Assembly: GCA_944392515.1 (NCBI GenBank)
Contig: CALXWV010000009.1
Coordinates: 1 to 42,101 of the forward strand
Source: an uncultured Clostridia bacterium
Lineage (GTDB): Bacteria > Bacillota > Clostridia > TANB77 > CAG-508
Direction: 5' to 3'
Length of the DNA: 42,101 bases
Of this stretch, positions 1 through 8,298 are shown piece by piece; position 1 is the stretch's first letter, and each line of letters opens with the position of its first letter. Position numbers and translations under genes: made by a program. Under the pieces are notes generated by a model. That model had not been told where the DNA came from. It searched no databases and saw only the letters and a list, made by a program, of their open reading frames with translations.

Positions 1-1
1 A

Positions 2-403
2 ATAGAAAGTGCATCGCAAGAATTAAAAGAACTAGGTGCAAAAAGAGTAATACCTCTAAAAACTTCAGGACCATTTCATACAAAAGCTTTAGAAGATGCA
101 AGCAAAGAATTTTATAAAGACTTAAAAAAAATAGAATTTAAAGATGGTAATGGAGTAAAGATTATAAGAAATCTTGATGGAGAAATATATAAAGCAGGAG
201 ATAATTTTGCTGAAATACTTTCTAAACATATAATAAGTCCTGTAAGATTTGATAAAGCATTAAACATATTTAAAAGTAATAAAGTAGACACCTTTATAGA
301 AATGGGACCTGGCAAATCAATGACAGGATTTATAAATAAAGAAAAATTAGAAGGAACAAGTATAAGCATACAAAAGGTAGAAGATTTAGAAAAATTAAAT
401 TAA
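2..403 (+). CDS. fabD: Malonyl-CoA:ACP transacylase, C-terminal part (5' truncated by window edge)
   Basis: FabD moves the malonyl group from CoA to acyl carrier protein to supply fatty-acid elongation in the cytoplasm. Only the last 133 residues are present, because the reading frame is already open at the window edge. The visible part has the family's SGPFHT motif, which carries the catalytic histidine, and the late MGPGKSMTGF motif, which corresponds to the GPGKVL region of known FabD proteins. The stop codon is TAA at 401-403. The gene lies 79 bp upstream of fabG, the usual Clostridia order, and is probably co-transcribed with it, although an inverted repeat lies between them. I am confident of the family; the start and the catalytic serine are outside the window. 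Confidence 0.93.
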   Translation: MESASQELKELGAKRVIPLKTSGPFHTKALEDASKEFYKDLKKIEFKDGNGVKIIRNLDGEIYKAGDNFAEILSKHIISPVRFDKALNIFKSNKVDTFIEMGPGKSMTGFINKEKLEGTSISIQKVEDLEKLN

Positions 404-412
404 TTTTACATC

Positions 413-458
413 TGGGACGGACCTAAATGAAAAATATTTTACAAAAAGGTCCGTCCCA
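413..458. repeat. Perfect 12-bp inverted repeat (REP/MITE-like hairpin) between fabD and fabG
   Basis: The arms TGGGACGGACCT (413-424) and AGGTCCGTCCCA (447-458) are exact reverse complements around a 22-base A+T-rich loop. The G+C-rich arms stand out sharply from the surrounding sequence. No uridine run follows directly, so it is not a classical terminator, although the hairpin could attenuate transcription or protect mRNA. From memory, GGGACGG-type palindromes are dispersed repeats in several Firmicutes genomes. That a transposase mobilises it is inference, and only one copy lies in this window. Confidence 0.75.
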
Positions 459-482
459 AACGAAAAAAGAAAGGATAAAAAA

Positions 483-1220
483 ATGGAAGAAAATAAAGTT
501 GCTTTAATTACAGGTGGAACTAGAGGTATTGGTAAAGCAATTGCCAAAAAGTTCGCTGAAAATGGATATGATTTAATAATAAATTATGTATCTGAAAATA
601 TAGATTTAGAAAAATTAAAAAAAGATATTAATAGTAATAATGAGATACTATTTGTAAGAGCAAATGTAGGAGATTTTAATTCTTGTGAAGAATTAGTAAA
701 AAAAGCAATAGAAAAGTACGGAAAAATAGATGTTTTAGTAAACAATGCAGGCATTACTAGAGATAATCTAATAATGAGAATGAAAGAAGAAGATTTTGAT
801 AAAGTAATTAATACTAACTTAAAAGGTACATTTAATGTTACAAAAAATGTTGTTCCATATATGATGAAAAAAAGATTTGGAAAAATAGTAAATATCTCAT
901 CTGTTGTTGGAGTTAGCGGAAATGCAGGTCAATGCAATTATGCAGCTTCAAAGGCAGGAATAATAGGATTTACAAAAAGTATTGCAAAGGAACTTGCTAG
1001 TAGAAATATTTTAGCAAATTGCGTAGCACCTGGGTTTATTGATACAGATATGACAGAAGTTTTAAGTGATACTGTTAAAGAAAATATTAATAGCCAAATA
1101 CCACTTAAGAGAATGGGAAGTGCTGAAGAAATTGCTAAAGCCGTATATTTCTTAGCAGGTGAAGACAATACATATATTACAGGTCAAGTATTAAATGTTG
1201 ATGGTGGAATGTTAATGTAA
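483..1220 (+). CDS. fabG: 3-oxoacyl-ACP reductase FabG
   Basis: FabG reduces 3-oxoacyl-ACP with NADPH in the fatty-acid elongation cycle. The 245-residue protein is a classical short-chain dehydrogenase of the usual FabG length. The cofactor motif GGTRGIG is at residues 11-17, the NNAG motif at about 87-90, and the catalytic Ser140, Tyr153 and Lys157 (YxxxK) are in place. The C-terminus ends in VDGGM, as is typical. The ATG at 483 is preceded by an AGAAAGGA ribosome-binding site. It sits between fabD and fabF in the fab/acc operon. An acpP gene, which often follows fabG, is absent here: only about 44 bp separate it from fabF. Confidence 0.96.
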   Translation: MEENKVALITGGTRGIGKAIAKKFAENGYDLIINYVSENIDLEKLKKDINSNNEILFVRANVGDFNSCEELVKKAIEKYGKIDVLVNNAGITRDNLIMRMKEEDFDKVINTNLKGTFNVTKNVVPYMMKKRFGKIVNISSVVGVSGNAGQCNYAASKAGIIGFTKSIAKELASRNILANCVAPGFIDTDMTEVLSDTVKENINSQIPLKRMGSAEEIAKAVYFLAGEDNTYITGQVLNVDGGMLM

Positions 1221-1264
1221 AAAGTATATTAATGTAAATATTTTAAAATGAAAGGATAATGAAA

Positions 1265-2503
1265 ATGGAAAGAAGAGTTGTAGTTACAGGAATAGGAGCA
1301 ATAACACCTATAGGAAATAATGCAGATGAATTTTGGAAAGGATTAAAAGAAGGAAAATGTGGTATTGACACAATAACTGCATTTGACGTTTCTAATTTCA
1401 AGGTAAAATTAGCTGCAGAAGTTAAAGGATATAATCCTGAAGATTATTTTGATAAAAGATCTGCAAGAAGATTAGATAAATTTGCACAATTTGCAATGAT
1501 AGCTGCAAGAGAAGCAATGAAAGATAGTGGTATGACAAAAGAAAACACAGATTTTAGTAGAGTAGGTGTATTTATCGGCTCTGGTATGGGAGGATTAGAA
1601 ACAATCGAAAAAGAAAATAAAGTTTGTTTTGAAAAAGGTTATGATAAAATTTCTCCTATGTATATTCCAATGGTTATATCTAATATGGCTACAGGAAATG
1701 TTGCAATAGATTTAGGATTAAGAGGTGAGTCTTTTTCAATAGCTACAGCTTGTGCAAGTGCAACACATTCAATTGGTGAAGCATATAGAGCTATAAAACA
1801 TGGTTACCAAGATGCAGTATTTACAGGAGGAACTGAAGCATCAATTACACCAACTGGAGTTGCAGGATTTACTAATATAAAAGCATTATCTCAAAGCCAA
1901 GATAAAAATAGAGCAAGTATTCCTTTTGATAAGGAAAGAAGCGGATTTGTAATGGGTGAAGGTGCTGGAGTTTTAGTACTTGAAGCATTAGAACATGCTA
2001 AAAAAAGAGGGGCTAAAATATATGCTGAAATAGTTGGATATGGTGCTTCTTCAGATGCCTTCCATATTACTTCACCAGCCCCTAATGGAGAAGGTGGAGC
2101 AAGAGCTATGGTAAATACAATAAAAGATGCTAAAATAGATGCAAAAGATATTACATATATTAATGCTCATGGAACATCAACGCATTTAAATGATTCTTGC
2201 GAAACAGCAGCTATAAAAACAGCTTTAGGAGAAAGTAGTAAAACTGTAATGGTAAGTTCAACTAAGGGTAATACTGGACACTTATTAGGTGCAGCAGGTG
2301 CAGTTGAAGCAATTGCTTGTGTAAAAGCAATTGAAGATGATTTTGTTCCACCAACAATAAATTATAAAGTTCCAGATGAGGAATGTGATTTAGATATAGT
2401 TCCAAACAAAGGTAGAAATGTAAAGGTAGAGTATGCAATGTCAAATTCTTTAGGATTTGGAGGACACAATAGTTCAATAATATTCAAAAAATATGAAGAC
2501 TAA
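1265..2503 (+). CDS. fabF: 3-oxoacyl-ACP synthase II FabF
   Basis: FabF condenses malonyl-ACP with a growing acyl-ACP. Using the ATG at 1265 (412 residues), the catalytic triad is Cys163 in TACASATHS, His302 in NAHGTSTHLND and His339 in KGNTGHLLGAAG, nearly the same numbering as E. coli FabF. I prefer this start to the in-frame ATG at 1259 because the AAAGGA site ends about 8 bases before 1265 but only 2 bases before 1259. The protein then begins MERRVVVTG, like known FabF sequences. It lies between fabG and accB with short spacers, consistent with one operon. Confidence 0.96.
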   Translation: MERRVVVTGIGAITPIGNNADEFWKGLKEGKCGIDTITAFDVSNFKVKLAAEVKGYNPEDYFDKRSARRLDKFAQFAMIAAREAMKDSGMTKENTDFSRVGVFIGSGMGGLETIEKENKVCFEKGYDKISPMYIPMVISNMATGNVAIDLGLRGESFSIATACASATHSIGEAYRAIKHGYQDAVFTGGTEASITPTGVAGFTNIKALSQSQDKNRASIPFDKERSGFVMGEGAGVLVLEALEHAKKRGAKIYAEIVGYGASSDAFHITSPAPNGEGGARAMVNTIKDAKIDAKDITYINAHGTSTHLNDSCETAAIKTALGESSKTVMVSSTKGNTGHLLGAAGAVEAIACVKAIEDDFVPPTINYKVPDEECDLDIVPNKGRNVKVEYAMSNSLGFGGHNSSIIFKKYED

Positions 2504-2542
2504 TTTATAAAGTTATATTAATAGAAAGGATGTTAAATTTTT

Positions 2543-2983
2543 ATGGAATATAAAGATATAAAAGAAATAGTTAAAGATATGGGAGAATCTAAAATAGATG
2601 AATTGAAAATAGAATTTCCAGATGGAACTAAAATAAGTATGAAGAAAAATGAACCAAAAATAATAGATATTCCTGAAAGAGAATTGATTCCTCATATAGA
2701 GAGAAAAGAAAATATTGAAAAGATAGAAGATAAAAAGGAAGATATTAAATATAAAGAAATTAAAGCTCCAATGGTTGGAACATTTTACAGCAAATCATCT
2801 CCAACCTCAAAACCTTTTGTTAAAGTAGGAGATAAAATAAAAAAAGGTGATGTTTTATGCATAATTGAAGCTATGAAACTTATGAATGAAATTGAAAGTG
2901 AATTTGATGGTGAAATAGTTGAAATATGCAAAAAAGATGAAGATATGTGTGAATATGGAGAATGCTTATTTAAAATAAAATAG
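2543..2983 (+). CDS. accB: Biotin carboxyl carrier protein of acetyl-CoA carboxylase
   Basis: AccB carries the biotin that shuttles carboxyl groups between AccC and the AccAD carboxyltransferase. The 146-residue protein has a short N-terminal domain, a charged Lys/Glu/Ile-rich linker at about residues 36-72, and a C-terminal biotinyl domain from about residue 73. The biotin-attachment motif EAMKLMNE puts the modified lysine at residue 112. An AGAAAGGA site lies 12 bases before the ATG. Its place between fabF and fabZ is the common Clostridia arrangement. Confidence 0.95.
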   Translation: MEYKDIKEIVKDMGESKIDELKIEFPDGTKISMKKNEPKIIDIPERELIPHIERKENIEKIEDKKEDIKYKEIKAPMVGTFYSKSSPTSKPFVKVGDKIKKGDVLCIIEAMKLMNEIESEFDGEIVEICKKDEDMCEYGECLFKIK

Positions 2984-3063
2984 TATTAAAAATAAATAAA
3001 TTATTTTAAGAAATATGTCAACTTTGAATAAAAAAATAAATTAAAGAAGAAGGAAGAATAAAA

Positions 3064-3486
3064 ATGTTAGATATAAATGGAATAATGAAAATAATACCAC
3101 AAAGAGCACCATTTTTAATGATAGATAAGGTAGAAGATTATGTTCCAGGGGAAAGTGCTGTAGCTTATAAAAATGTATGCATAAATGAACCACATTTTGC
3201 TGGACATTTCCCAGGTAACCCTATAATGCCAGGAGTGCTTATCGTTGAAGCACTAGCACAAACAGGTGCAGTAGCAATTTTATCTAAAGAAGAAAATAAG
3301 GGTAAAAATGCTCTTTTTGGGGGTATAGATAAATTAAGATTTAAAAAGCAAGTAGTTCCAGGAGATACTTTAAAATTAGAAGTAAAAATAATCAAGCAAA
3401 AAGGACCTATTGGAGTTGGCGAAGCAATAGCTACTGTTGACGGAAAAGTTGCTTGCAAGGGAGAACTTACTTTTGCAATTGTTTAA
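3064..3486 (+). CDS. fabZ: 3-hydroxyacyl-ACP dehydratase FabZ
   Basis: FabZ removes water from 3-hydroxyacyl-ACP to give trans-2-enoyl-ACP. The 140-residue hotdog-fold protein has the diagnostic sequence [16 protein letters not shown], with catalytic His48 and Glu62. The start is supported by AAGAAGGAAG upstream of the ATG. It lies in the operon between accB and accC. The 115-bp spacer to accC is A+T-rich, and no promoter or terminator was recognised in it. Confidence 0.95.
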   Translation: MLDINGIMKIIPQRAPFLMIDKVEDYVPGESAVAYKNVCINEPHFAGHFPGNPIMPGVLIVEALAQTGAVAILSKEENKGKNALFGGIDKLRFKKQVVPGDTLKLEVKIIKQKGPIGVGEAIATVDGKVACKGELTFAIV

Positions 3487-3601
3487 ATGAATATTTAATT
3501 TTAATAACAATTAATAATTAAATAAAATTAATTAATAAGAGATTAAAATTAATGTTAAAAAATTTTTAAAGTAAATTTTTTTATAATTAAAAGGAGTTGC
3601 A

Positions 3602-4930
3602 ATGATTAGAAAGATTTTAATTGCTAATAGAGGAGAAATAGCTGTAAGAATAATTAGAGCTTGTAGAGAAATGGGTATTGCCACTGTTGCTGTTTATTCA
3701 GAGGCAGATAGAAATGCATTACATGTAAAATTAGCAGATCAAGCAGTATGTATAGGACCTGCTCCATCACAAAAAAGTTATCTAAATGTAAAAGCAATAC
3801 TTGAAGCTTGCTGTTTAACTGGAGCAGATAGTATTCACCCTGGATATGGATTTTTATCTGAAAATGTTGCTTTTGCCAAAATGTGCAGTGAAATGGGAAT
3901 AAATTATATAGGACCATCTTATGAACTTATTGAACTTATGGGAAATAAATCTAAAGCAAAAGAAACAATGAAAAAGGCTGGAGTTCCAGTTGTAGAAGGA
4001 TCAGAAGGAAATGTTGAATCACTAAAAGGTGCAAAAGAAGTAGCAAGTAAGATAGGATACCCAGTTATTATGAAAGCTGTAAGTGGAGGAGGAGGAAAAG
4101 GCATTAGAATAGCTAATAGTGAAGAAGAACTTTCAAGATATTATGATGTAATAAGAGCAGAAGCTAAATCAGCTTTTAATGATGATAGCATATATATTGA
4201 AAAATACATTCAACATCCTAGACATATTGAAATACAAGTAATTGCAGATAAGTTTGGCAATGTTGCACATTTAGGAGATAGAGATTGCACAGTTCAAAGA
4301 AAAAATCAAAAAATGCTTGAGGAAAGTCCATCAGATTATATAGATGATAAGCTTAGACAAAAAATGGAGAAGGTATCAGTTAAAGCAATAGAAAAAATAG
4401 GCTATACTAACGCAGGAACAATTGAATATTTAGTAGACAAAGAAGGCAATTTTTATTTTATGGAAATGAATACAAGACTTCAAGTAGAACACCCTGTAAC
4501 AGAAGCTGTAACTGGTGTTGACCTAGTAAAACAACAAATAAGAATTGCAGAAGGTAAAAAACTTTCTAAAGAAATAATGGATTTACATATAAAAGGACAT
4601 AGCATTGAATGCAGAATAAATGCTGAGAATCCTGACAAAAACTTTATGCCTTGTCCTGGAAAAATTACAGGACTTCATATACCTGGTGGAAATGGTATAA
4701 GAGTAGATACGGCAATTTATCAAGATTATGTAATACCACCAAATTATGATTCAATGATTGCTAAACTTATAGTTTATGGAAAAAATCGTGAAGAATGCAT
4801 AAATAAAATGAAAAGTGCATTAGGAGAATTTGTAATCGAAGGAATTACAACAAATATTGACTTCTTATACAAGATATTAGAGAATCCAGAGTTTATAAAA
4901 AATGATTATGATACTTCATTTATAAAATAA
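3602..4930 (+). CDS. accC: Biotin carboxylase subunit of acetyl-CoA carboxylase
   Basis: AccC carboxylates biotin on AccB using ATP and bicarbonate. The 442-residue protein has the family N-terminus ILIANRGEIAVRIIRA, the ATP-grasp glycine-rich loop GGGGKGIRI near residues 163-171, and the catalytic segment EMNTRLQVEHPVTE near residues 288-301. The length matches bacterial AccC. AAAGGAG lies at the usual distance before the ATG. Together with accB, accD and accA this gives a complete four-subunit carboxylase in one operon. Confidence 0.97.
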   Translation: MIRKILIANRGEIAVRIIRACREMGIATVAVYSEADRNALHVKLADQAVCIGPAPSQKSYLNVKAILEACCLTGADSIHPGYGFLSENVAFAKMCSEMGINYIGPSYELIELMGNKSKAKETMKKAGVPVVEGSEGNVESLKGAKEVASKIGYPVIMKAVSGGGGKGIRIANSEEELSRYYDVIRAEAKSAFNDDSIYIEKYIQHPRHIEIQVIADKFGNVAHLGDRDCTVQRKNQKMLEESPSDYIDDKLRQKMEKVSVKAIEKIGYTNAGTIEYLVDKEGNFYFMEMNTRLQVEHPVTEAVTGVDLVKQQIRIAEGKKLSKEIMDLHIKGHSIECRINAENPDKNFMPCPGKITGLHIPGGNGIRVDTAIYQDYVIPPNYDSMIAKLIVYGKNREECINKMKSALGEFVIEGITTNIDFLYKILENPEFIKNDYDTSFIK

Positions 4931-4999
4931 TAAGAAAAATAGAAAAACTAAATAATTAATTTGTAAAATTAAGTTTTATTAAAAGCGAGAGGAAAAACA

Positions 5000-5842
5000 A
5001 TGGTTATTGATAAAATAAAAAAGGTTACAGTAATAGACACTAAAGCTAATACTAAAGCTTCAGATATGATGGTTGGAAAGTGGATTAAATGTGATAACTG
5101 TAAAGAGATTTTATATAAAGAAGACGTAAGAAATAATTATAGTGTTTGTCCAAACTGTGGAAAACATTTTAGATTATCTTCAAGAAGAAGAATTGCTCAA
5201 ATAATAGATGATGGAACTTTTGAAGAAACAGATAGTAATTTACATACGACAGATCCAATAAAATTTGAAGGTTATACTCAAAAAATAAAACTATTAGAAG
5301 AAAAAACTAAAATAAAAGAAGCTGTAAAAACTGGTTTTGGCAAAATAAATGGAATAAATGTAGCTATAGCTGTAATGGATGCAAACTTTTTAATGGGAAG
5401 CATGGGAGAAGTAGTTGGAGAAAAAATAACTAGGCTGATAGAAAGAGCTATAGAAAAGCATTTACCTCTTATAATATTTTGTGCTTCAGGTGGAGCAAGA
5501 ATGCAAGAAGGTATGGTATCTTTAATGCAAATGGCAAAAACATCAGCTGCACTTTCTAAATTAAATAAAGCAGGGCTTTTATATATTAGTGTTCTTACAG
5601 ACCCAACAACAGGCGGAGTTACAGCAAGCTTTGCAAGTTTAGGAGATATTATTTTAGCAGAACCAAAAGCACTAATAGGATTTGCAGGACCAAGAGTTAT
5701 CGAACAAACAATAAATCAAAAATTGCCAGAAGGATTTCAAAGAGCAGAATTTTTATTAGAACATGGCTTTGTAGATAGAATTGTTGAAAGAAAAGACATG
5801 AAAGAAGAATTATATAGAATATTAAAATTACATAATTATTAA
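5000..5842 (+). CDS. accD: Acetyl-CoA carboxylase carboxyltransferase beta subunit
   Basis: AccD and AccA transfer the carboxyl group from carboxybiotin to acetyl-CoA to make malonyl-CoA. The 280-residue protein has an N-terminal zinc ribbon with Cys31, Cys34, Cys50 and Cys53. A crotonase-fold carboxyltransferase core follows, with GGARMQEG and [12 protein letters not shown] motifs. A GAGAGGAA site precedes the ATG. It is followed 21 bp later by accA, so the two subunits are probably made together. Confidence 0.96.
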   Translation: MVIDKIKKVTVIDTKANTKASDMMVGKWIKCDNCKEILYKEDVRNNYSVCPNCGKHFRLSSRRRIAQIIDDGTFEETDSNLHTTDPIKFEGYTQKIKLLEEKTKIKEAVKTGFGKINGINVAIAVMDANFLMGSMGEVVGEKITRLIERAIEKHLPLIIFCASGGARMQEGMVSLMQMAKTSAALSKLNKAGLLYISVLTDPTTGGVTASFASLGDIILAEPKALIGFAGPRVIEQTINQKLPEGFQRAEFLLEHGFVDRIVERKDMKEELYRILKLHNY

Positions 5843-5863
5843 TAAAGAAAAGGAAGATAAAAA

Positions 5864-6655
5864 ATGTCAGATAAAATTGAAGAGTGGGATAGAGTAATAG
5901 AGGCTAGAAAACCAGAAAGACCAAAGGCTTTAGATTATATCAATTATATTTTTGAAGATTTTATAGAAATGCATGGAGATAGATATTTTGGCGATGACAA
6001 GGCTGTAATAGGAGGAATTGCAAGTATAGAAAATATTCCTGTAACAGTTATTGGAGAGCAAAAAGGAAAAACTACAAAAGAGAATATGGAGAGAAATTTT
6101 GGAATGCCTAATCCAGAAGGATACAGAAAAGCATTAAGATTAATGAAGCAGGCTGAAAAATTTAATAGACCAATAATTACTTTTATAGATACACCAGGTG
6201 CATATCCAGGGTTAGGTGCAGAAGAAAGAGGTCAAGGTGAAGCTATAGCTAAAAATCTTTTAGAAATGTCAAGTTTAGAAGTACCAATTATTTGTGTAGT
6301 AATAGGTGAAGGCTCAAGTGGAGGAGCCCTTGCAATAGGAGTAGGAGATAAAATATTAATGCTTGAAAATTCAATTTATTCAGTATTATCTCCAGAAGGA
6401 TTTGCTAGTATTTTGTATAAAGATTCTAGTTTATATAAAAAAGCAGCAAAAGAAATGAAAATAACTGCTAAAGATTTAAAAAAATTAGGAATTATTGATG
6501 AAATAATAAAAGAAGATAATATTTTAGAAAATACAAAAAAGGCAATTTTAAAGGATTTAAAAGAATTATTAAAACTAAATAAAAATGAACTAGTCGAAAA
6601 TAGATATAATAAATATAGAAGAATAGGAAAGGGTGAAGAAGATGATATTAAATAA
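5864..6655 (+). CDS. accA: Acetyl-CoA carboxylase carboxyltransferase alpha subunit
   Basis: AccA is the partner of AccD in malonyl-CoA formation. The 263-residue protein has the DTPGAYPG motif and the glycine-rich [12 protein letters not shown] oxyanion-forming segment. It is shorter than the E. coli protein of about 319 residues, mainly at the N-terminus, which is common in Clostridia. The last 14 bases overlap the chosen start of fabI, which suggests translational coupling. The A+T-rich 3' end codes for a lysine/asparagine-rich tail. Confidence 0.95.
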   Translation: MSDKIEEWDRVIEARKPERPKALDYINYIFEDFIEMHGDRYFGDDKAVIGGIASIENIPVTVIGEQKGKTTKENMERNFGMPNPEGYRKALRLMKQAEKFNRPIITFIDTPGAYPGLGAEERGQGEAIAKNLLEMSSLEVPIICVVIGEGSSGGALAIGVGDKILMLENSIYSVLSPEGFASILYKDSSLYKKAAKEMKITAKDLKKLGIIDEIIKEDNILENTKKAILKDLKELLKLNKNELVENRYNKYRRIGKGEEDDIK

Positions 6656-7409
6656 TAAAGTTATATTAGTAATGGGTCTAAGAAATAAATGGAGTATTTC
6701 TTGGGGAGTAATTAGAAAAGCTTATGAAAATGGAGCTAAAGTACTATATACATATAATCAAGGCGACGAAGAAAAGATGAAAAAGCTTACAGAAGAATTA
6801 AAGGGCGCAAAAGGATATAGATGTAATGTGTCTAGTGACAAAGATATTGAAAAATGTTTTAAGCAAATAAAAGAAGATTATGGAAAACTTGATGGTATAT
6901 TACATAGTATAGCACATGCTAATACAGAGGATTTAAGAAATGACTTTATATTAACTTCAAGAGAAGGATATGCTCATGCAATGGATGTTAGCAGTTATTC
7001 TTTAATTGCAATTTGTAAATATGCAATAGAATTAGATTTGCTTAATGAAAATGCAAGCATAATAGCTCTTTCATATTATGGTTCTGAAAAATCAGTTGAA
7101 GGATATAATGTAATGGGAGCTGCAAAAGCAGCTTTAGAAGCATCTGTGAGATATTTAGCTAAAGATTTAGGAAAAAAGAAAATGAGAATAAATACAATAT
7201 CTGCAGGACCAATTAAAACATTATCTGCAAAAGGAATTAAAGATTTTAATTCAATATTAGATATTGTAGAAGAAAAAGCACCATTACATAGAAATGTAAC
7301 AATAGAAGATATAGGAAATGTTGCAACCTTTTTATTTAGTGATATGTCATCTGCAATTACTGGAGAAGTAATTCATGTAGATTCAGGATTTTCAACAGTA
7401 GGTGTTTAA
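6642..7409 (+). CDS. fabI: Enoyl-ACP reductase FabI
   Basis: FabI reduces trans-2-enoyl-ACP with NAD(P)H, the last step of each elongation cycle. With the ATG at 6642 (255 residues) the protein starts [12 protein letters not shown], followed by the FabI-type nucleotide motif [11 protein letters not shown]. Tyr145, Tyr155 and Lys162 match the E. coli FabI catalytic pattern (Tyr-x6-Lys). A GTG at 6633 in the same frame is less likely, because the AAAGGGTG ribosome site is about 8 bases before 6642 and overlaps 6633. This is a FabI-type enzyme and not the flavoprotein FabK common in Clostridia, although a fabK gene could lie upstream of the window. It closes the operon. Confidence 0.94.
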   Translation: MILNNKVILVMGLRNKWSISWGVIRKAYENGAKVLYTYNQGDEEKMKKLTEELKGAKGYRCNVSSDKDIEKCFKQIKEDYGKLDGILHSIAHANTEDLRNDFILTSREGYAHAMDVSSYSLIAICKYAIELDLLNENASIIALSYYGSEKSVEGYNVMGAAKAALEASVRYLAKDLGKKKMRINTISAGPIKTLSAKGIKDFNSILDIVEEKAPLHRNVTIEDIGNVATFLFSDMSSAITGEVIHVDSGFSTVGV

Positions 7410-7430
7410 TAAAAATAAAATAAATTATTT

Positions 7431-7460
7431 AAAAGACTTTCTAAAAAAGAAAGTCTTTTT
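7431..7460 (+). terminator. Rho-independent terminator of the fab/acc operon
   Basis: The arms AAAAGACTTTCT (7431-7442) and AGAAAGTCTTTT (7448-7459) form a perfect 12-bp stem with a 5-base A loop and end in a run of T. It begins 22 bp after the fabI stop codon. Confidence 0.88.
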
Positions 7461-7639
7461 TAGAAGGTGAAAATAAAAAAATAAATTAATAAGAGTTAAA
7501 TAATAAAATTGTAGATAAAAATATAAGTAATTAATAATAAAATATAAACAATTGTAAAGTAAATTAAAAAAGAAAAGCAGTTTACAAAAAATAAAGATAT
7601 ATTACTTAATTTAAAAAAATTGTCAAAAAAACTAAAAAT

Positions 7640-7819
7640 TATACCTTGTTTATTGTAATCTGTTTAATTTTTAATAAAACATATAAGCCCTTCATTGAAA
7701 AATGAACTGCGTTGAAAATACTTTTTGAATATCAAATATTAATAAAATGCTAAGGAATAAAAGATTCGAGTAAAAAAATTACTAAAATTTTATATAAATT
7801 AGAATTTTAACAAGGTATA
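7640..7819 (+). ncRNA. Possible structured non-coding RNA bounded by an 11-bp inverted repeat
   Basis: The ends TATACCTTGTT (7640-7650) and AACAAGGTATA (7809-7819) are exact reverse complements and would close an RNA of 180 bases. Inside, TTCATT/AATGAA can form a short hairpin around a GAAA loop, and GCGTT near 7710 can pair with AATGC near 7753. The length and the single closing stem resemble 6S RNA, but I could not recognise the conserved 6S core. Each arm also looks like the ATACCTTG preceding some -35 boxes in this window, so the arms could instead be promoter parts. The strand is a guess. Confidence 0.25.
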
Positions 7820-8164
7820 CATAACAACAAAAAACAATAAAAAATGTAATAATTTTTTTGAGGTAAAAAAATGGAAAAGTATTGATTTGAATGATTAATG
7901 ACTAAATGACAAAATAAAGCTGATATAAAGATTTTTATTAAATTTATAAAAAATATCTAATTTTATATTTTAAAAAAATATTTACTTATTTAATTTAAAA
8001 AGATTGTAAATCAAATAAAAATATTAATTAAATAAATAAACTGATTTTTTAGAATAGAAAAAAATTATAAATAAATAATAATAAAATAAATAATTAAAAA
8101 ATAAAATATACAATATTAAAAATAAAAAATTATAATTTATTATATGATAAAATAAATTTTCTCT

Positions 8165-8192
8165 TGCGAAAATTTGTTTGATATGATATAAA
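8165..8192 (+). promoter_or_regulatory. Candidate sigma-A promoter for sbcD
   Basis: TTGCGA (8165-8170) and TATAAA (8187-8192) are separated by 16 bases, about 105 bp before the sbcD start. The -35 overlaps the 3' arm of a small hairpin. In such an A+T-rich gap a chance match is quite possible. Confidence 0.35.
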
Positions 8193-8243
8193 TATAGAAA
8201 ATAAAAATTTAAATTTAAATAATTAAAAAATAAAATAAAAAAA

Positions 8244-8278
8244 TTAAAAATTAAAAATTAAAAATTAAAAATTAAAAA
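8244..8278. repeat. Five-copy heptamer tandem repeat (TTAAAAA)
   Basis: Five head-to-tail copies of the 7-base unit TTAAAAA occupy 8244-8278, immediately upstream of the GAAAGGA ribosome site of the nuclease gene. A change in copy number would alter the leader length or promoter spacing. Confidence 0.8.
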
Positions 8279-8298
8279 TATTATGAAAGGATATAAAA

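Larger units (their letters stand above)
7463..8298. other. Gene-free, extremely A+T-rich intergenic region
   Basis: No open reading frame longer than about ten codons with a ribosome site was found in either direction. The stretch is dominated by A/T homopolymers. The only G+C-bearing islands lie at about 7640-7820 (listed separately as a possible RNA) and at 8154-8175, where AAATTTTC and GAAAATTT form an 8-bp hairpin around TCTTGC. A heptamer tandem repeat abuts the next gene. Confidence 0.6.

Noticed and set aside
2262..2477. Minus-strand 71-residue ORF inside fabF
   Set aside because: It lies entirely within a gene with a complete catalytic triad and has no start context.
8154..8175. AAATTTTC/GAAAATTT hairpin as a terminator
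   Set aside because: There is no gene ending nearby and no T run on either strand; in this A/T-rich gap an 8-bp dyad has little weight.
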